A stretch of 64,000 bases of DNA from contig CANRMA010000004.1 in NCBI GenBank assembly GCA_947631625.1, forward strand, positions 1-64,000. The letters run 5' to 3'. The DNA is from an uncultured Lachnospiraceae bacterium (lineage in GTDB: Bacteria > Bacillota > Clostridia > Lachnospirales > Lachnospiraceae). Positions 38,937-48,848 of this stretch are shown piece by piece (positions within the stretch are counted from its first letter, which is position 1; every line of letters starts with the position of its first letter). The position numbers were made by a program, and so were the translations under genes. Below the pieces are notes generated by a model. It had not been told where the DNA came from. It searched no databases and saw nothing but the letters and a program-made list of their open reading frames with translations.

Positions 38937-41135
38937 CTAAAATCTAAGGAGCGTCCTAAGATAATAATACAATTCGGGATTGGATGTTCGCACGTTTACG
39001 CTCAGATCACCGTTTCCGAAGATAACGCCGAAGCCATAGAATATCTGAATTAAAAATACTATCGTAAGCATTTTTATGAGCGGTCTGAGCATATTTTTTT
39101 CAATCGCCCTTTGGGCAAGCGCAAGCCATGACATCACAGAAGCCAGCCATATTCCCGGCAGGATATCGGTAAGATATCGCTGCAGGATGCCTGCGCCGTT
39201 TACATCAACTACACATATTATGACTGAACTACACAAATTTATTAACGCAAAAACGTATATTCCTTTTTCTTTTAGCACATCTTTAGTTTTTCCTATGAAT
39301 AAAAGTATCCACGTAAAAGCATTACAGGCTATGAGTCCGCCGTAGGTGTATTCGGCGTTTAATTTTCCCATATAGGAAGAAGACGTGATCTGTATACCTG
39401 TAAGATACGGGAAATCGCTTTCGATAACCGGAGGCCGCAAAAAATAATGCCACAGTCCAAGCAGTGTCTGATGCAGATTGAAACCGCGTCTGGTCATGTC
39501 GTTGCTGGTAAGGCTATAGGTCGCGCCGAAATCAAAAACGGAGCCAAAACGGGCTGCGTTGTAATACATAAGACCTGCGGCAACCATAATATAGGGTGCT
39601 GTAAGAAAAAACATATCAGCGCGTGAGTGGTTTGGAAAGGATCTTGATTGACCAAAAGAGTCAATACGTACTGCGCCTTTATTCAACAATTTTCTAATGC
39701 TATGTGAAGCCTGTCTTACAAGATTTTTTAATTCCTCGGAAAACAACGGTATAAAAAGAACGGAAAAAAGCAGCATTTGAGGGCGGCAGCCCGCGACTAA
39801 AGCCATGCACAGCGAACCCGCAAAATACAGGCTGCGTTTTTTGAACGCCGTAAGGGCAGCCTGTCCTTTCAGCCAGAACCACAGTCCCAGTGTGGTAAAC
39901 ATATGCGCCGCCATAATAGGCACGTCGTATATATCGGGCCTTGCGATTATGAATAAGTAGTTGCCGCAGCATATTGTCAGAATGCAGATAAGCAAATAGA
40001 GCGGATAGGGCGTTTTATCAAACCATTTTTTTATGATTTCATGATACAGGGCAAAAACCGCAATGATAAAGATGCCGTAGAATAAAAATACCGCAAGGTA
40101 ATTGGGCAGGGCATGTCCCGTTAAAAGGTAAAACGGCAGGTATAATAGAAGCTCCGGAACCACGCCGAAATACACATAATATTTACCGTCGTGATAGGCA
40201 TAATCCGCCATATATTCTATGCCGTTCGCCTGAAGATATATGGTGTCATACGGGTTTGGAGCGCTCAAAAGCCCTTCCGAGGGTTTTGCGTCAAGGTACA
40301 GCTTCCATTTTGATAGGCTTTCCGCAAGCTCCTGATACTGTTTATGGTGCGGCCATGGTGAAGTTATACATACAGGATTTACATGCACAAGCATCCATGA
40401 AAATCCTATAAGAAGCATTATTGTTAAAACGGTAAATTTTAAACTGTGTGATGATAATGCTATAGAGCCGCCTGTTGTATTTAATTTGTTTGTTTTTTTA
40501 TCCAAATTATTATCCGAATTGTTCTTATCCGCCGTAAAGATAGTATCTCCGGAGCCTTTGGGCGAAGATGTCTGAAATAATTGTCCGGAAAGCAGCCGCG
40601 GCAGATAGATAAGAAACAGCGTTAATAAGACCGCCAGCCACCTTATTGGACTAAACATAAACGGAATATGGGCGTTTGCGCAGATTTTATTCATAATAAA
40701 AGAATCGCCTTCGGCAAGTGAAAGCCGTATGTCTATATTTGTAACTTTTCCTGAGGAATATATATCGGTATAATGGCTTTTTTTAAGCCCGCTTACAATA
40801 GTCTGTTCCGGCAGCGAGTAAGGGTAATGATTACCTTCGTCGGTAAGGGAAACGGTATAGCGCAGAATCGTATCCGAAACAGGTTCGATATCCAAAAAGA
40901 GATTTCGTACTTCGTTGTCTATATTTAGGATATGCAGAGTCGGATCATCGGAAACCGCGATATATTCGCCCGATTCCGGATAAGTTTCCGATACGCCGTC
41001 TATATCCGTATTTTCAAAAGTAAGTCTGTCTTTGTAGAATAAACTTTTCCATGCGGAGAAATTAAAAGGCACAAGTTCTATAACAAGCGACACAAATAAT
41101 ATCAATATAAAATAAAATGACTTACGTTTATACAT
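38937..41135 (-). CDS. large multi-TM membrane protein, glycosyltransferase-like
   Basis: 732 aa with multiple TM segments; only minus-strand glycan gene in the region. Confidence 0.65.
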   Translation of the reverse strand: MYKRKSFYFILILFVSLVIELVPFNFSAWKSLFYKDRLTFENTDIDGVSETYPESGEYIAVSDDPTLHILNIDNEVRNLFLDIEPVSDTILRYTVSLTDEGNHYPYSLPEQTIVSGLKKSHYTDIYSSGKVTNIDIRLSLAEGDSFIMNKICANAHIPFMFSPIRWLAVLLTLFLIYLPRLLSGQLFQTSSPKGSGDTIFTADKNNSDNNLDKKTNKLNTTGGSIALSSHSLKFTVLTIMLLIGFSWMLVHVNPVCITSPWPHHKQYQELAESLSKWKLYLDAKPSEGLLSAPNPYDTIYLQANGIEYMADYAYHDGKYYVYFGVVPELLLYLPFYLLTGHALPNYLAVFLFYGIFIIAVFALYHEIIKKWFDKTPYPLYLLICILTICCGNYLFIIARPDIYDVPIMAAHMFTTLGLWFWLKGQAALTAFKKRSLYFAGSLCMALVAGCRPQMLLFSVLFIPLFSEELKNLVRQASHSIRKLLNKGAVRIDSFGQSRSFPNHSRADMFFLTAPYIMVAAGLMYYNAARFGSVFDFGATYSLTSNDMTRRGFNLHQTLLGLWHYFLRPPVIESDFPYLTGIQITSSSYMGKLNAEYTYGGLIACNAFTWILLFIGKTKDVLKEKGIYVFALINLCSSVIICVVDVNGAGILQRYLTDILPGIWLASVMSWLALAQRAIEKNMLRPLIKMLTIVFLIQIFYGFGVIFGNGDLSVNVRTSNPELYYYLRTLLRF

Positions 41136-41242
41136 TTATCTGCTCCCGTCGTTGATCGTATTAAAATAAATATAATAAATCACTCATCATAAATTATATA
41201 AAAAATTTACGCATTATGCTATAATAGTTTTTATAAATATAG

Positions 41243-41446
41243 ACAATTGCGAAACTCTCTCTCAACGTATATTGATTGTACAGATTTAACAAACACCGTT
41301 GCAGGCGCTCTGAGCGCGTCGGCACTTAGCGAGGTATTTTCGAGCTTAGTGCCGCTACTGCGCTCAATGCAGCGCAAGCGTGCCTGCAAGGTTTTGTTAA
41401 ATTTGTACAATCTCGATAACGTATATCATGGTTTCGCAATCGCCTA
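41243..41446 (-). repeat. ~200-bp long-palindrome (foldback) element, copy 2 (inverted relative to copy 1)
   Basis: Reverse complement of 41362-41440 is identical to 11891-11969 (79 nt); apical hairpin CGGCACTTAGCGAGG-TATTTT-CGAGCTTAGTGCCG. Confidence 0.9.
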
Positions 41447-41478
41447 TTTATAAATACTTTAAAAGGACCCCCGTTCGT

Positions 41479-42552
41479 ATGAAAAAAAGAGTTTACGTAT
41501 GCCACACATACTATCATGTATATGTTTCCTGTCTTAAGGAGTTTGCTTTGCCGAAGGAGGAGCGGGGGCAGGCGACGCTCATTTTAAGCACAATGTCCAA
41601 TAATTTCGGAAATCTGGGCGACAGAGCCAAAGTATGCGGCCTGTTTGACGAGGTATACCTGTTTGATGAAAAGCCCGATACCTTTTTTCCGAAGCTGCAA
41701 AAATATCATAAGGACAGGGGCAATCTAGTGATAAATATGCTTGCGCGCATTGTCTATACCAAACTGCTTGGAAGATATCAGGAACCTTATGTACCTGTGG
41801 ATTTTAAGCAGTATGAGGATATTTATGTTTTTTGCGATTCCGACCCGATAGGCTATTATTTAAGCTATAAAAAAATCTGTTATCATGCGCTTGAAGACGG
41901 GCTTAACTGTATTCAATATTATGATGCGGCGCGTTATGACAACAGGGGGCATTTTGAATTTAAGGCGTGGATGTCTGAGCATAATTTTATTTTTATCCAG
42001 AATGGATACGGAAAGTACTGTATCGATATGGAGATAAACGATAAAAGCGTGGTTCCCTATCAGTGCAAAAAATATATTGAGTGCCCGCGCGCAGAACTTG
42101 TTAAAAATTTAACAATGTCGGACAAAGATATATTAATACATCTTTTTATAGAAAATATGGACGAGCTGCAGCGACAGCTTGACTGCGGCGCAAGGAATAA
42201 GATATTGGTGCTGACAGAGCCGTTATGCGCATTGGATGTAAGAAAAAAAATGTTTACGGATATTATAAATGAATACGGCGAGATTGACGGAGAGAAGGGG
42301 CAGATACTTATTAAGCCGCATCCGAGGGATGTTTTGGACTACAACAAAGAATTTGCGCAGTATATAGTTTTGAGCGGAATGTTCCCTATGGAAATTTTGA
42401 ATTTTATACCAAAACTGCGTTTTAAAAGAGTGATATCCGTATCTACGGTGCCAAACGGAATTGAGTTTGCGGACGAGATACTTTTTCTCGGAGAAGATTT
42501 TCTGGACAAATATGAGGCGCCGGAGATACACAGGCAGAACGAGCAGATATGA
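41479..42552 (+). CDS. GT52/polysialyltransferase-like glycosyltransferase, candidate nonulosonic-acid transferase
   Basis: Bacterial sialyltransferase-type motifs: 'CYHALEDGLNCIQYY' (D/E-D/E-G) and 'ILIKPHPRD' (HP). Confidence 0.7.
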   Translation: MKKRVYVCHTYYHVYVSCLKEFALPKEERGQATLILSTMSNNFGNLGDRAKVCGLFDEVYLFDEKPDTFFPKLQKYHKDRGNLVINMLARIVYTKLLGRYQEPYVPVDFKQYEDIYVFCDSDPIGYYLSYKKICYHALEDGLNCIQYYDAARYDNRGHFEFKAWMSEHNFIFIQNGYGKYCIDMEINDKSVVPYQCKKYIECPRAELVKNLTMSDKDILIHLFIENMDELQRQLDCGARNKILVLTEPLCALDVRKKMFTDIINEYGEIDGEKGQILIKPHPRDVLDYNKEFAQYIVLSGMFPMEILNFIPKLRFKRVISVSTVPNGIEFADEILFLGEDFLDKYEAPEIHRQNEQI

Positions 42553-45311
42553 TTTATGTTATGGGAGAGAAAACTATGCGGGAGTGGAAGTTTACGGTAT
42601 ATGGTATTGGGACGGATACGGCGGCGAGCGGTTATGTGGCGGCGGACGGAAGCAAGGCCGAGGATTCAGGGAGTGTAAAATATAGTTCGGGTTATGTGCT
42701 GACAAAGCCTGACGGTTATACGCCTATAAGAACCGTTGAACCCGCGAAAGAAGGACTTGGCGAGGCTGATTTCGTGCGTATATGGACGTGGGACGGGAGG
42801 GGCAAGATAGTGCCTGCCGATACGGACGGTTTGGCTTTTTATTATACGACGATAAATCCGCAGACCGATAATTTTAAATTCAGCGCATATGCGCATGTAA
42901 ATAACTGGCGCATCGGCAACGGTCAGGAGGGCTTCGGACTGCTTGCGGCGGACAGAATAGGCGCAAACGGGGATGCCGGATATCATTGGACAAATTCCTA
43001 TACGGCGGTTGCGAGCAGAATGGATTATAAATGGGACAGTGTAAACGACAGGCTCTCCGAAGCGGGAGATACGGATATTGTTTTAAGGATAGGGATAGGC
43101 TCGACTGCCAAAACAGGCGTGAGCGCGGATAATCTTGATGAATTTGAAAATGACGTGACCTCGGCGGTATTGAAATATTATAAGACCGAAACGCTTCCGC
43201 TTGATACTACTGTGCATAGCAGCATATATAACAATCTGATAGGAAATGAAAATCTTGGTTCCACCAAGCTTATACCTGATCCCATAGTAGATCTTAAACT
43301 TGGCATAGAATTAAATGCGACAGGCTATTTTATAAGCTATACTCCGCTGACTAAGAAGCCTGACGGGACATTTGCGGAAGGGAGGACGGCGACCAATAAA
43401 TATTATGACCGAAACGCTTTGAGCATGTGCGAAAAAGATAAAGTCTATCTGGGCTTTTTTGCAACCAGACATGCAGATGTGACTTTCAGTAATGTCGTTC
43501 TGGATGTGACTCCTTATGACAGCGCGGAGAAAGCCGAAGAGCCGCCGGTTAAGGAGATTGAGCTAAAGGCAGCTTTTGAGGGGGCGGAAAGCGCAAACAG
43601 CGAAGATTGTCAGTTGGTTTACATAACTAACCGGAAAGGCAGTCTTGTGATAAAAAACGAAACAGGGGAGCAGACGGCGCAAAAATATATGGAACCTGTA
43701 GTTGATGAGAAAGGCGGTGAATGCCGGATCAGCATTCCCGTTAAACTGCATTTGGGTGAAAATCGGTTTTATGCGTATTTTACGCCTGATACGGATCATG
43801 CTTTGGGCAAAGACGGAGCTAAGCGCAGACTTGCGGCTTATCCGTCTAAGGAAGGAGCCGCCGCAGACCATGCGGTTAAGGAAGACAGTATTACGGTTAC
43901 GTGGAAACAGTACGGCATTGATGGAGGAGATCTTTACGTGGCGCCTGAAGGAAGCGATACGGGCGACGGAACGAAGGATAAGCCTCTTGATATTTATACC
44001 GCGGTTAAGTATGTGAGAGCGGGACAGCGTATATTGTTAAGACCGGGTATATATAAGCTGTCGCGGACGGTCAGGATAGAAAAAGGTATAGACGGCAGCG
44101 CGGACAGGATGATCTGTATGATGGCCGATAACGGCTGCGATGGTATGGAAAAAGGAAACAGACCGATTTTTGACTTTAACGGTCAATGCGAAGGCATGAT
44201 AATTACAGCTGATTGGTGGCATTTTAAAGGATTTGATGTTACAAGATCGGCTAATATGACGAATGGCATCAGGGTGTGCGGAAGTTACAACATCTTTGAG
44301 GGAATATGCGTATATAAAAACGGCAATACCGGCCTGCAGATCACGGCGCGGCGTTTATCGGCCCATAACAGGGACGAGTGGCCTTCTTACAACAGAGTGA
44401 TAAACTGCACTGCCTGTCTGAATGCGGACGACGGTTATACGGATTCCGACGGTTTTGCCGCCAAGCTTGCCGTAGGAAAAGGGAACGTTTTTGAGGGATG
44501 CGTATCGGCTTATAATGCGGACGACGGCTTTGATCTGTTCGCCAAAGTATGGATAGGACACACCGAGCCTGTAACGATAAAACACTGTATATCTTTTGAA
44601 AACGGCAGGGTGATACGCGATAAAAAGACGCATGAACTCGTATGGTTTAATGAATCGGACGATTACGAGATAATCAATGCGGGCTGCGGCAACGGTTTTA
44701 AGCTCGGAGGCAGTTCATTGTCCGGATATCACGCGCTTAAGGACAGTTTTGCATTTCATAATAAGTTAAAGGGCATAGACTGTAATTCCTGTCCGGACAT
44801 ACAGGTATATGACTCTGTCTCTTATGATAATGACAGCAGTAATGTGGCAATGTACAGCGACGCTAAAAAGACGGATTATAAAGCGCATGGGATAATATCA
44901 TACAGAAGTAAAACAGGTCTTGATATCGAAGATTATATAGGTGATAAATGGCATGAAAATTCGCTTAAAGTATCGACGATCATAAATACGCAGGCGGACT
45001 GTGCGGAAAAGATCTTTAACGACAGCAATTTTTTCTGGAATAAGTTAAGTAAAGTATCGGAACCGGGTCCCGGCTTTTATGAGCATTATACTCTGTGGAC
45101 GGATAAGGATACAAGGCCTGAAGCATCCGAAACGACTGTGTCTGACGACTGGTTTGTGGATATCGATTATGAAAAGTGGGCTGCAGGCAACCGGTCTTCG
45201 ATTGCCGGGATCGGCAGGAACGGGAACGGTGAACTTGATCTTCATGGTTTTCTTGAACTTACGCCAAAGGGAAAAGCAAAGAGCGGCCGAAATTTTGACT
45301 TATTTGTATGA
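42549..45311 (+). CDS. right-handed beta-helix, PL9-like polysaccharide lyase
   Basis: 'LYVAPEGSDTGDGTKDKPLDIYTAVKYVRAGQRILLRPGIYKLSRTV', 'NTGLQITA', 'YNADDGFDLFAK'; no N-terminal signal peptide apparent. Confidence 0.78.
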   Translation: MIYVMGEKTMREWKFTVYGIGTDTAASGYVAADGSKAEDSGSVKYSSGYVLTKPDGYTPIRTVEPAKEGLGEADFVRIWTWDGRGKIVPADTDGLAFYYTTINPQTDNFKFSAYAHVNNWRIGNGQEGFGLLAADRIGANGDAGYHWTNSYTAVASRMDYKWDSVNDRLSEAGDTDIVLRIGIGSTAKTGVSADNLDEFENDVTSAVLKYYKTETLPLDTTVHSSIYNNLIGNENLGSTKLIPDPIVDLKLGIELNATGYFISYTPLTKKPDGTFAEGRTATNKYYDRNALSMCEKDKVYLGFFATRHADVTFSNVVLDVTPYDSAEKAEEPPVKEIELKAAFEGAESANSEDCQLVYITNRKGSLVIKNETGEQTAQKYMEPVVDEKGGECRISIPVKLHLGENRFYAYFTPDTDHALGKDGAKRRLAAYPSKEGAAADHAVKEDSITVTWKQYGIDGGDLYVAPEGSDTGDGTKDKPLDIYTAVKYVRAGQRILLRPGIYKLSRTVRIEKGIDGSADRMICMMADNGCDGMEKGNRPIFDFNGQCEGMIITADWWHFKGFDVTRSANMTNGIRVCGSYNIFEGICVYKNGNTGLQITARRLSAHNRDEWPSYNRVINCTACLNADDGYTDSDGFAAKLAVGKGNVFEGCVSAYNADDGFDLFAKVWIGHTEPVTIKHCISFENGRVIRDKKTHELVWFNESDDYEIINAGCGNGFKLGGSSLSGYHALKDSFAFHNKLKGIDCNSCPDIQVYDSVSYDNDSSNVAMYSDAKKTDYKAHGIISYRSKTGLDIEDYIGDKWHENSLKVSTIINTQADCAEKIFNDSNFFWNKLSKVSEPGPGFYEHYTLWTDKDTRPEASETTVSDDWFVDIDYEKWAAGNRSSIAGIGRNGNGELDLHGFLELTPKGKAKSGRNFDLFV

Positions 45312-45411
45312 TTATGGTAAAATATTAATCTGTTTATTTTATAAAGTTTTATAATGTTTTATAAAGTGTCATTGTTTAAGTTTTCGTTTTGGTTTGTATA
45401 AATATAATTAA

Positions 45412-45487
45412 GGTATTAAGTTAAGTTATTAAGTAAAGATATTAAGTTATTAAGTAAAGCTATTAAGTTAAGTTATTGAGTTAAGGT
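45412..45487. repeat. AT-rich tandem repeat (TTAAGTTATTAAGTAAAG-type units)
   Basis: Repeated ATTAAGTTATTAAGTAAAG units just upstream of the ABC transporter. Confidence 0.8.
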
Positions 45488-45498
45488 TTAGGCGCGGG

Positions 45499-47250
45499 AT
45501 GAAGAAAATATATAATAAATTAATGGTCCTGCTTGATAAAAAGCAGAAAAAGAAAATGGTATTTCTCATATTCATGATGCTTATAGGCGCGATTTTGGAA
45601 ACCCTCGGCGTATCGGCCATTTATCCTGTCATGAATGTGGTCATAGAGGAGAATGCGGTAGAGAAACACGCATATCTTAGGTTTATATGCGAAGTATTCA
45701 GCATAAATAACACAAAAGATCTGACTGTGTTTGTTATGTTGTCTTTGATAGCGATATTTGCGATTAAAAATATATTTTTGTTTTTTCAACAGAAAGCGCA
45801 GCTTAAGTTTGTTTACACTAACCAGTTTGCAACTTCAAGAAGAATGATGATAAATTTTATGCAGAGGCCGTATGAATATTATCTGAATGCGGACACTGCC
45901 GTAATACAAAGGAGCATCACTTCTGATGTCAATAATATGTACGGTCTTATCCTGGCGTTGCTGCAGCTGATAAGCGAACTTATCGTATTTGTTTTTCTTG
46001 CGGCGGCAAGCCTTATTTCGGATTTTTGGATGAGCGTTACCGTTACCGCGCTTCTGGTGGCGGCGCTGCTTATAATAAAGTGCGCGCTCAAGCCTGTCAT
46101 GAAAAGGGCGGGCGAGGAAAATCAGGATTATTACAGCGGTCTATATAAATGGATAGAGCAGTCCGTAATGGGTATTAAAGAAATAAAGATCGCCAACAGG
46201 GAAAATTATTTTATCAATGAATATTCCAAATGCGGCGAGGGTTATGTAAATGCCGTACAGAAGTATAATCTTTATAATGCCACGCCGAGGCTTTTGATAG
46301 AGACTGTGGCTATTGCGGGAATGATATTATATGTCCTGTTCCAAGTCCTTAACGGAACTGCGGTTGAAAGCATAATGCCGCAGCTTACGGTGTTGGCGTT
46401 GGTTGCCATGCGTCTTATTCCCTGTGCCAACAGAATTAACAATCACCTTACATCAATAGCATATTTTGAGCCTTTCTTTATGGGAGTGAGCGATAACCTC
46501 AAAGAAGAGATAAGGGATGAGAGCATTGATTATAACGCCGAAACATATCTTAAGAAAGTTGATGCAGACAAGCTGCCGGTCACAAAGAAGATAGAGCTTA
46601 AAAATATAACATACAAATATCCGAACACAGATATACTTATTTTCGATAACGCCTGTATGGAGATCCCCGTAGGTAAAAGCGTGGGAATAGTAGGAACTTC
46701 GGGAGCTGGCAAAACTACAGTGGTGGATATCCTTTTGGGGCTTTTGCGGCTTCAGAGCGGCGAGATACTGGCGGATGGCGTGGAAGTGAGGGAGCATTAT
46801 CAGGGTTGGCTTAAAAATATAGGCTATATCCCGCAGACCATCTTTATGATAGACTCTACCATCCGTAAGAATGTTGCGTTTGGCTATGCGGAGGAAGACA
46901 TAGATGATGAGAAGGTGTGGGAGGCTTTGCATAAGGCTCAGCTTGACGGGTTTGTAAAAGGACTTCCCGACGGTCTGGATACAGGTATAGGAGAACGCGG
47001 CATCCGTATTTCCGGCGGACAGAGGCAGCGTATAGGTATTGCAAGGGCTTTATTTGAAGATCCTGAGGTGCTTGTGCTAGATGAGGCTACTTCAGCATTG
47101 GATAACGAGACGGAGGCTGCGATAATGGAGTCGATCAACATGCTGCAGGGAAAAAAGACGCTTATAATAATCGCCCACAGACTTCAGACTATAGAAAAAT
47201 GCGATATGGTTTACCGTGTAGAGGACGGAAGGGTTACAAGGGAAAGATAA
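45499..47250 (+). CDS. ABC transporter, fused TM/ATPase, PglK/MsbA-like flippase
   Basis: 'VGIVGTSGAGKTTVVDILLGLL', 'RISGGQRQRIGIARAL', 'VLVLDEATSALDNETEAAI'. Confidence 0.9.
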   Translation: MKKIYNKLMVLLDKKQKKKMVFLIFMMLIGAILETLGVSAIYPVMNVVIEENAVEKHAYLRFICEVFSINNTKDLTVFVMLSLIAIFAIKNIFLFFQQKAQLKFVYTNQFATSRRMMINFMQRPYEYYLNADTAVIQRSITSDVNNMYGLILALLQLISELIVFVFLAAASLISDFWMSVTVTALLVAALLIIKCALKPVMKRAGEENQDYYSGLYKWIEQSVMGIKEIKIANRENYFINEYSKCGEGYVNAVQKYNLYNATPRLLIETVAIAGMILYVLFQVLNGTAVESIMPQLTVLALVAMRLIPCANRINNHLTSIAYFEPFFMGVSDNLKEEIRDESIDYNAETYLKKVDADKLPVTKKIELKNITYKYPNTDILIFDNACMEIPVGKSVGIVGTSGAGKTTVVDILLGLLRLQSGEILADGVEVREHYQGWLKNIGYIPQTIFMIDSTIRKNVAFGYAEEDIDDEKVWEALHKAQLDGFVKGLPDGLDTGIGERGIRISGGQRQRIGIARALFEDPEVLVLDEATSALDNETEAAIMESINMLQGKKTLIIIAHRLQTIEKCDMVYRVEDGRVTRER

Positions 47251-47314
47251 CGGTCGCGGCAGGCGTTTTTGTGATCGCCTGTAGGCGGACGGCATATAAA
47301 CGGAGAGATATTAT

Positions 47315-47743
47315 ATGAAAAAATTATTTAATTTTGTCATGGATATATATAAAAAATATGAAGAGGGGATAAATTATCTTATTTTTGGTTTTCTGGCGTT
47401 TGTCCTGAATTATTTTCTGTTTTATGTATTTAATTCGTGGACCGCGATGGGGTATCAGCCCGCTACTATCCTGTCATGGGTGCTGACTGTCATATTTGCT
47501 TATTGGACAAACCATGCGTTTGTCTTTAAAAGTAAAAATTCAGGCTTTTACAGCCTGTTTAAAGAGTTCGCATCATTTATCGGGGCAAGGGTGGCAACAC
47601 TGGTATTGGAAGTGGCGCTGATGTATTTAATGGTGGATAAGGCGGGAATTAACGAATATATAGCCAAGCTTATCGCACAGACGGTTGTTATAGTGACAAA
47701 TTATATACTTAGTAAGATATGGATATTTACAGATAAGAAATAA
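47315..47743 (+). CDS. GtrA-family membrane protein
   Basis: 'INYLIFGFLAFVLNYFLFYVFN...ILSWVLTVIFAYWTNHAFVFKSKNSGF...FIGARVATLVLE...ILSKIWIF'. Confidence 0.9.
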   Translation: MKKLFNFVMDIYKKYEEGINYLIFGFLAFVLNYFLFYVFNSWTAMGYQPATILSWVLTVIFAYWTNHAFVFKSKNSGFYSLFKEFASFIGARVATLVLEVALMYLMVDKAGINEYIAKLIAQTVVIVTNYILSKIWIFTDKK

Positions 47744-47759
47744 GACGGGAGGGCGGTCT

Positions 47760-48848
47760 ATGGTATCGAAACGACAGACTAATTTTGAACTGTTGCGCAT
47801 AGTGGCAATGCTTATGATCATATCACTTCATTATATGGTCAAAGGTTATATGCAGTCTGAAGGCGTAAATTCGGCCGGTACGCCGCTTTTTTATATTGTG
47901 AGACTGATCGAAGCCTTCTGTATTGTTGCCGTAAACTGCTATGTTCTGATAAGCGGGTATTTTCTTGTGGAATCTGAATGGAAGGTTGGGAGGATAGTGT
48001 CCCTGCTTGCGCAGGTTCTTTTTTATTCCCTGCTTGTGCCTATAGTCATGTTGTGTTTCGGCATGGTTTCATTGAAGGATCTGGATATATATGACTGGTT
48101 CGGTTATATCTTCCCTATACAGACAGAGCATTACTGGTTTGCGACTGCCTATCTGATCATGTATATTTTTGCGCCGCTGCTTGCCGCAGGAGTCAAAAAT
48201 ACAGATAAAAAGACTCTGCAGAAAATAATAATTGCGCTTCTTATCTTTATCTCGGTCGGAAAATCCGTTCTGCCCGTAAATCTTGCGACAGACAGTTACG
48301 GCTATAATTACGGTTGGTTTTTATGCCTGTTTCTGACGGCCGCTTATATAAGGCTGTATTGTCCTGATTTTCTTAAAAAAAGAAAAAATGCATTGTTATT
48401 ATACGTGGGCCTTTGCCTGTGCATATTCGGACTTTCCTTCGTATCGGATATGCTCGGTCAAAAGATAGAGGCGTTTTCATATTATAGCGAAATGCCTTAT
48501 ACCTATAACCATTTATTGTGTCTGGGAGCCTCTGTCGGACTGTTTGGAGTATTTATGAATACGGAAATCCGTGAAAATAAATTCGCCCGGACGATAAGAA
48601 GATTGGCGCCTTATACTTTCGGGGCATACCTTCTGCATGAGCACATACTGGTAAGGTATGAGTGGCCGGGGTGGCTTCATATAGAAGAAGCGCGGGACGG
48701 TTTGATTTTGATCCCTCATATGATATGCAGCGTCGCGGCGGTTTTTGCGGTTGGGACTTTAGTGGATTTTATAAGGGAGTATTTATTTAAAAAGACGGCT
48801 TTGCTGTTTGGGCTGTTCAGGAGAAAATTTTATGAAAGAGGAAAATAA
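47760..48848 (+). CDS. acyltransferase family 3 protein
   Basis: 'KRQTNFELLRIVAMLMIISLHYMVKG', 'AYLLHEHILVR', 10-TM pattern. Confidence 0.85.
   Translation: MVSKRQTNFELLRIVAMLMIISLHYMVKGYMQSEGVNSAGTPLFYIVRLIEAFCIVAVNCYVLISGYFLVESEWKVGRIVSLLAQVLFYSLLVPIVMLCFGMVSLKDLDIYDWFGYIFPIQTEHYWFATAYLIMYIFAPLLAAGVKNTDKKTLQKIIIALLIFISVGKSVLPVNLATDSYGYNYGWFLCLFLTAAYIRLYCPDFLKKRKNALLLYVGLCLCIFGLSFVSDMLGQKIEAFSYYSEMPYTYNHLLCLGASVGLFGVFMNTEIRENKFARTIRRLAPYTFGAYLLHEHILVRYEWPGWLHIEEARDGLILIPHMICSVAAVFAVGTLVDFIREYLFKKTALLFGLFRRKFYERGK

Noticed and set aside
12120-41135. Site-specific invertible segment bounded by foldback copies 1 and 2
   Set aside because: Only the inverted repeats are seen; no invertase is visible nearby. 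Kept as a recombination hypothesis and not called as an invertible element.
41247-41453. Short ORFs inside the foldback elements
   Set aside because: They follow the palindrome sequence, lack an RBS and are not conserved between copies.
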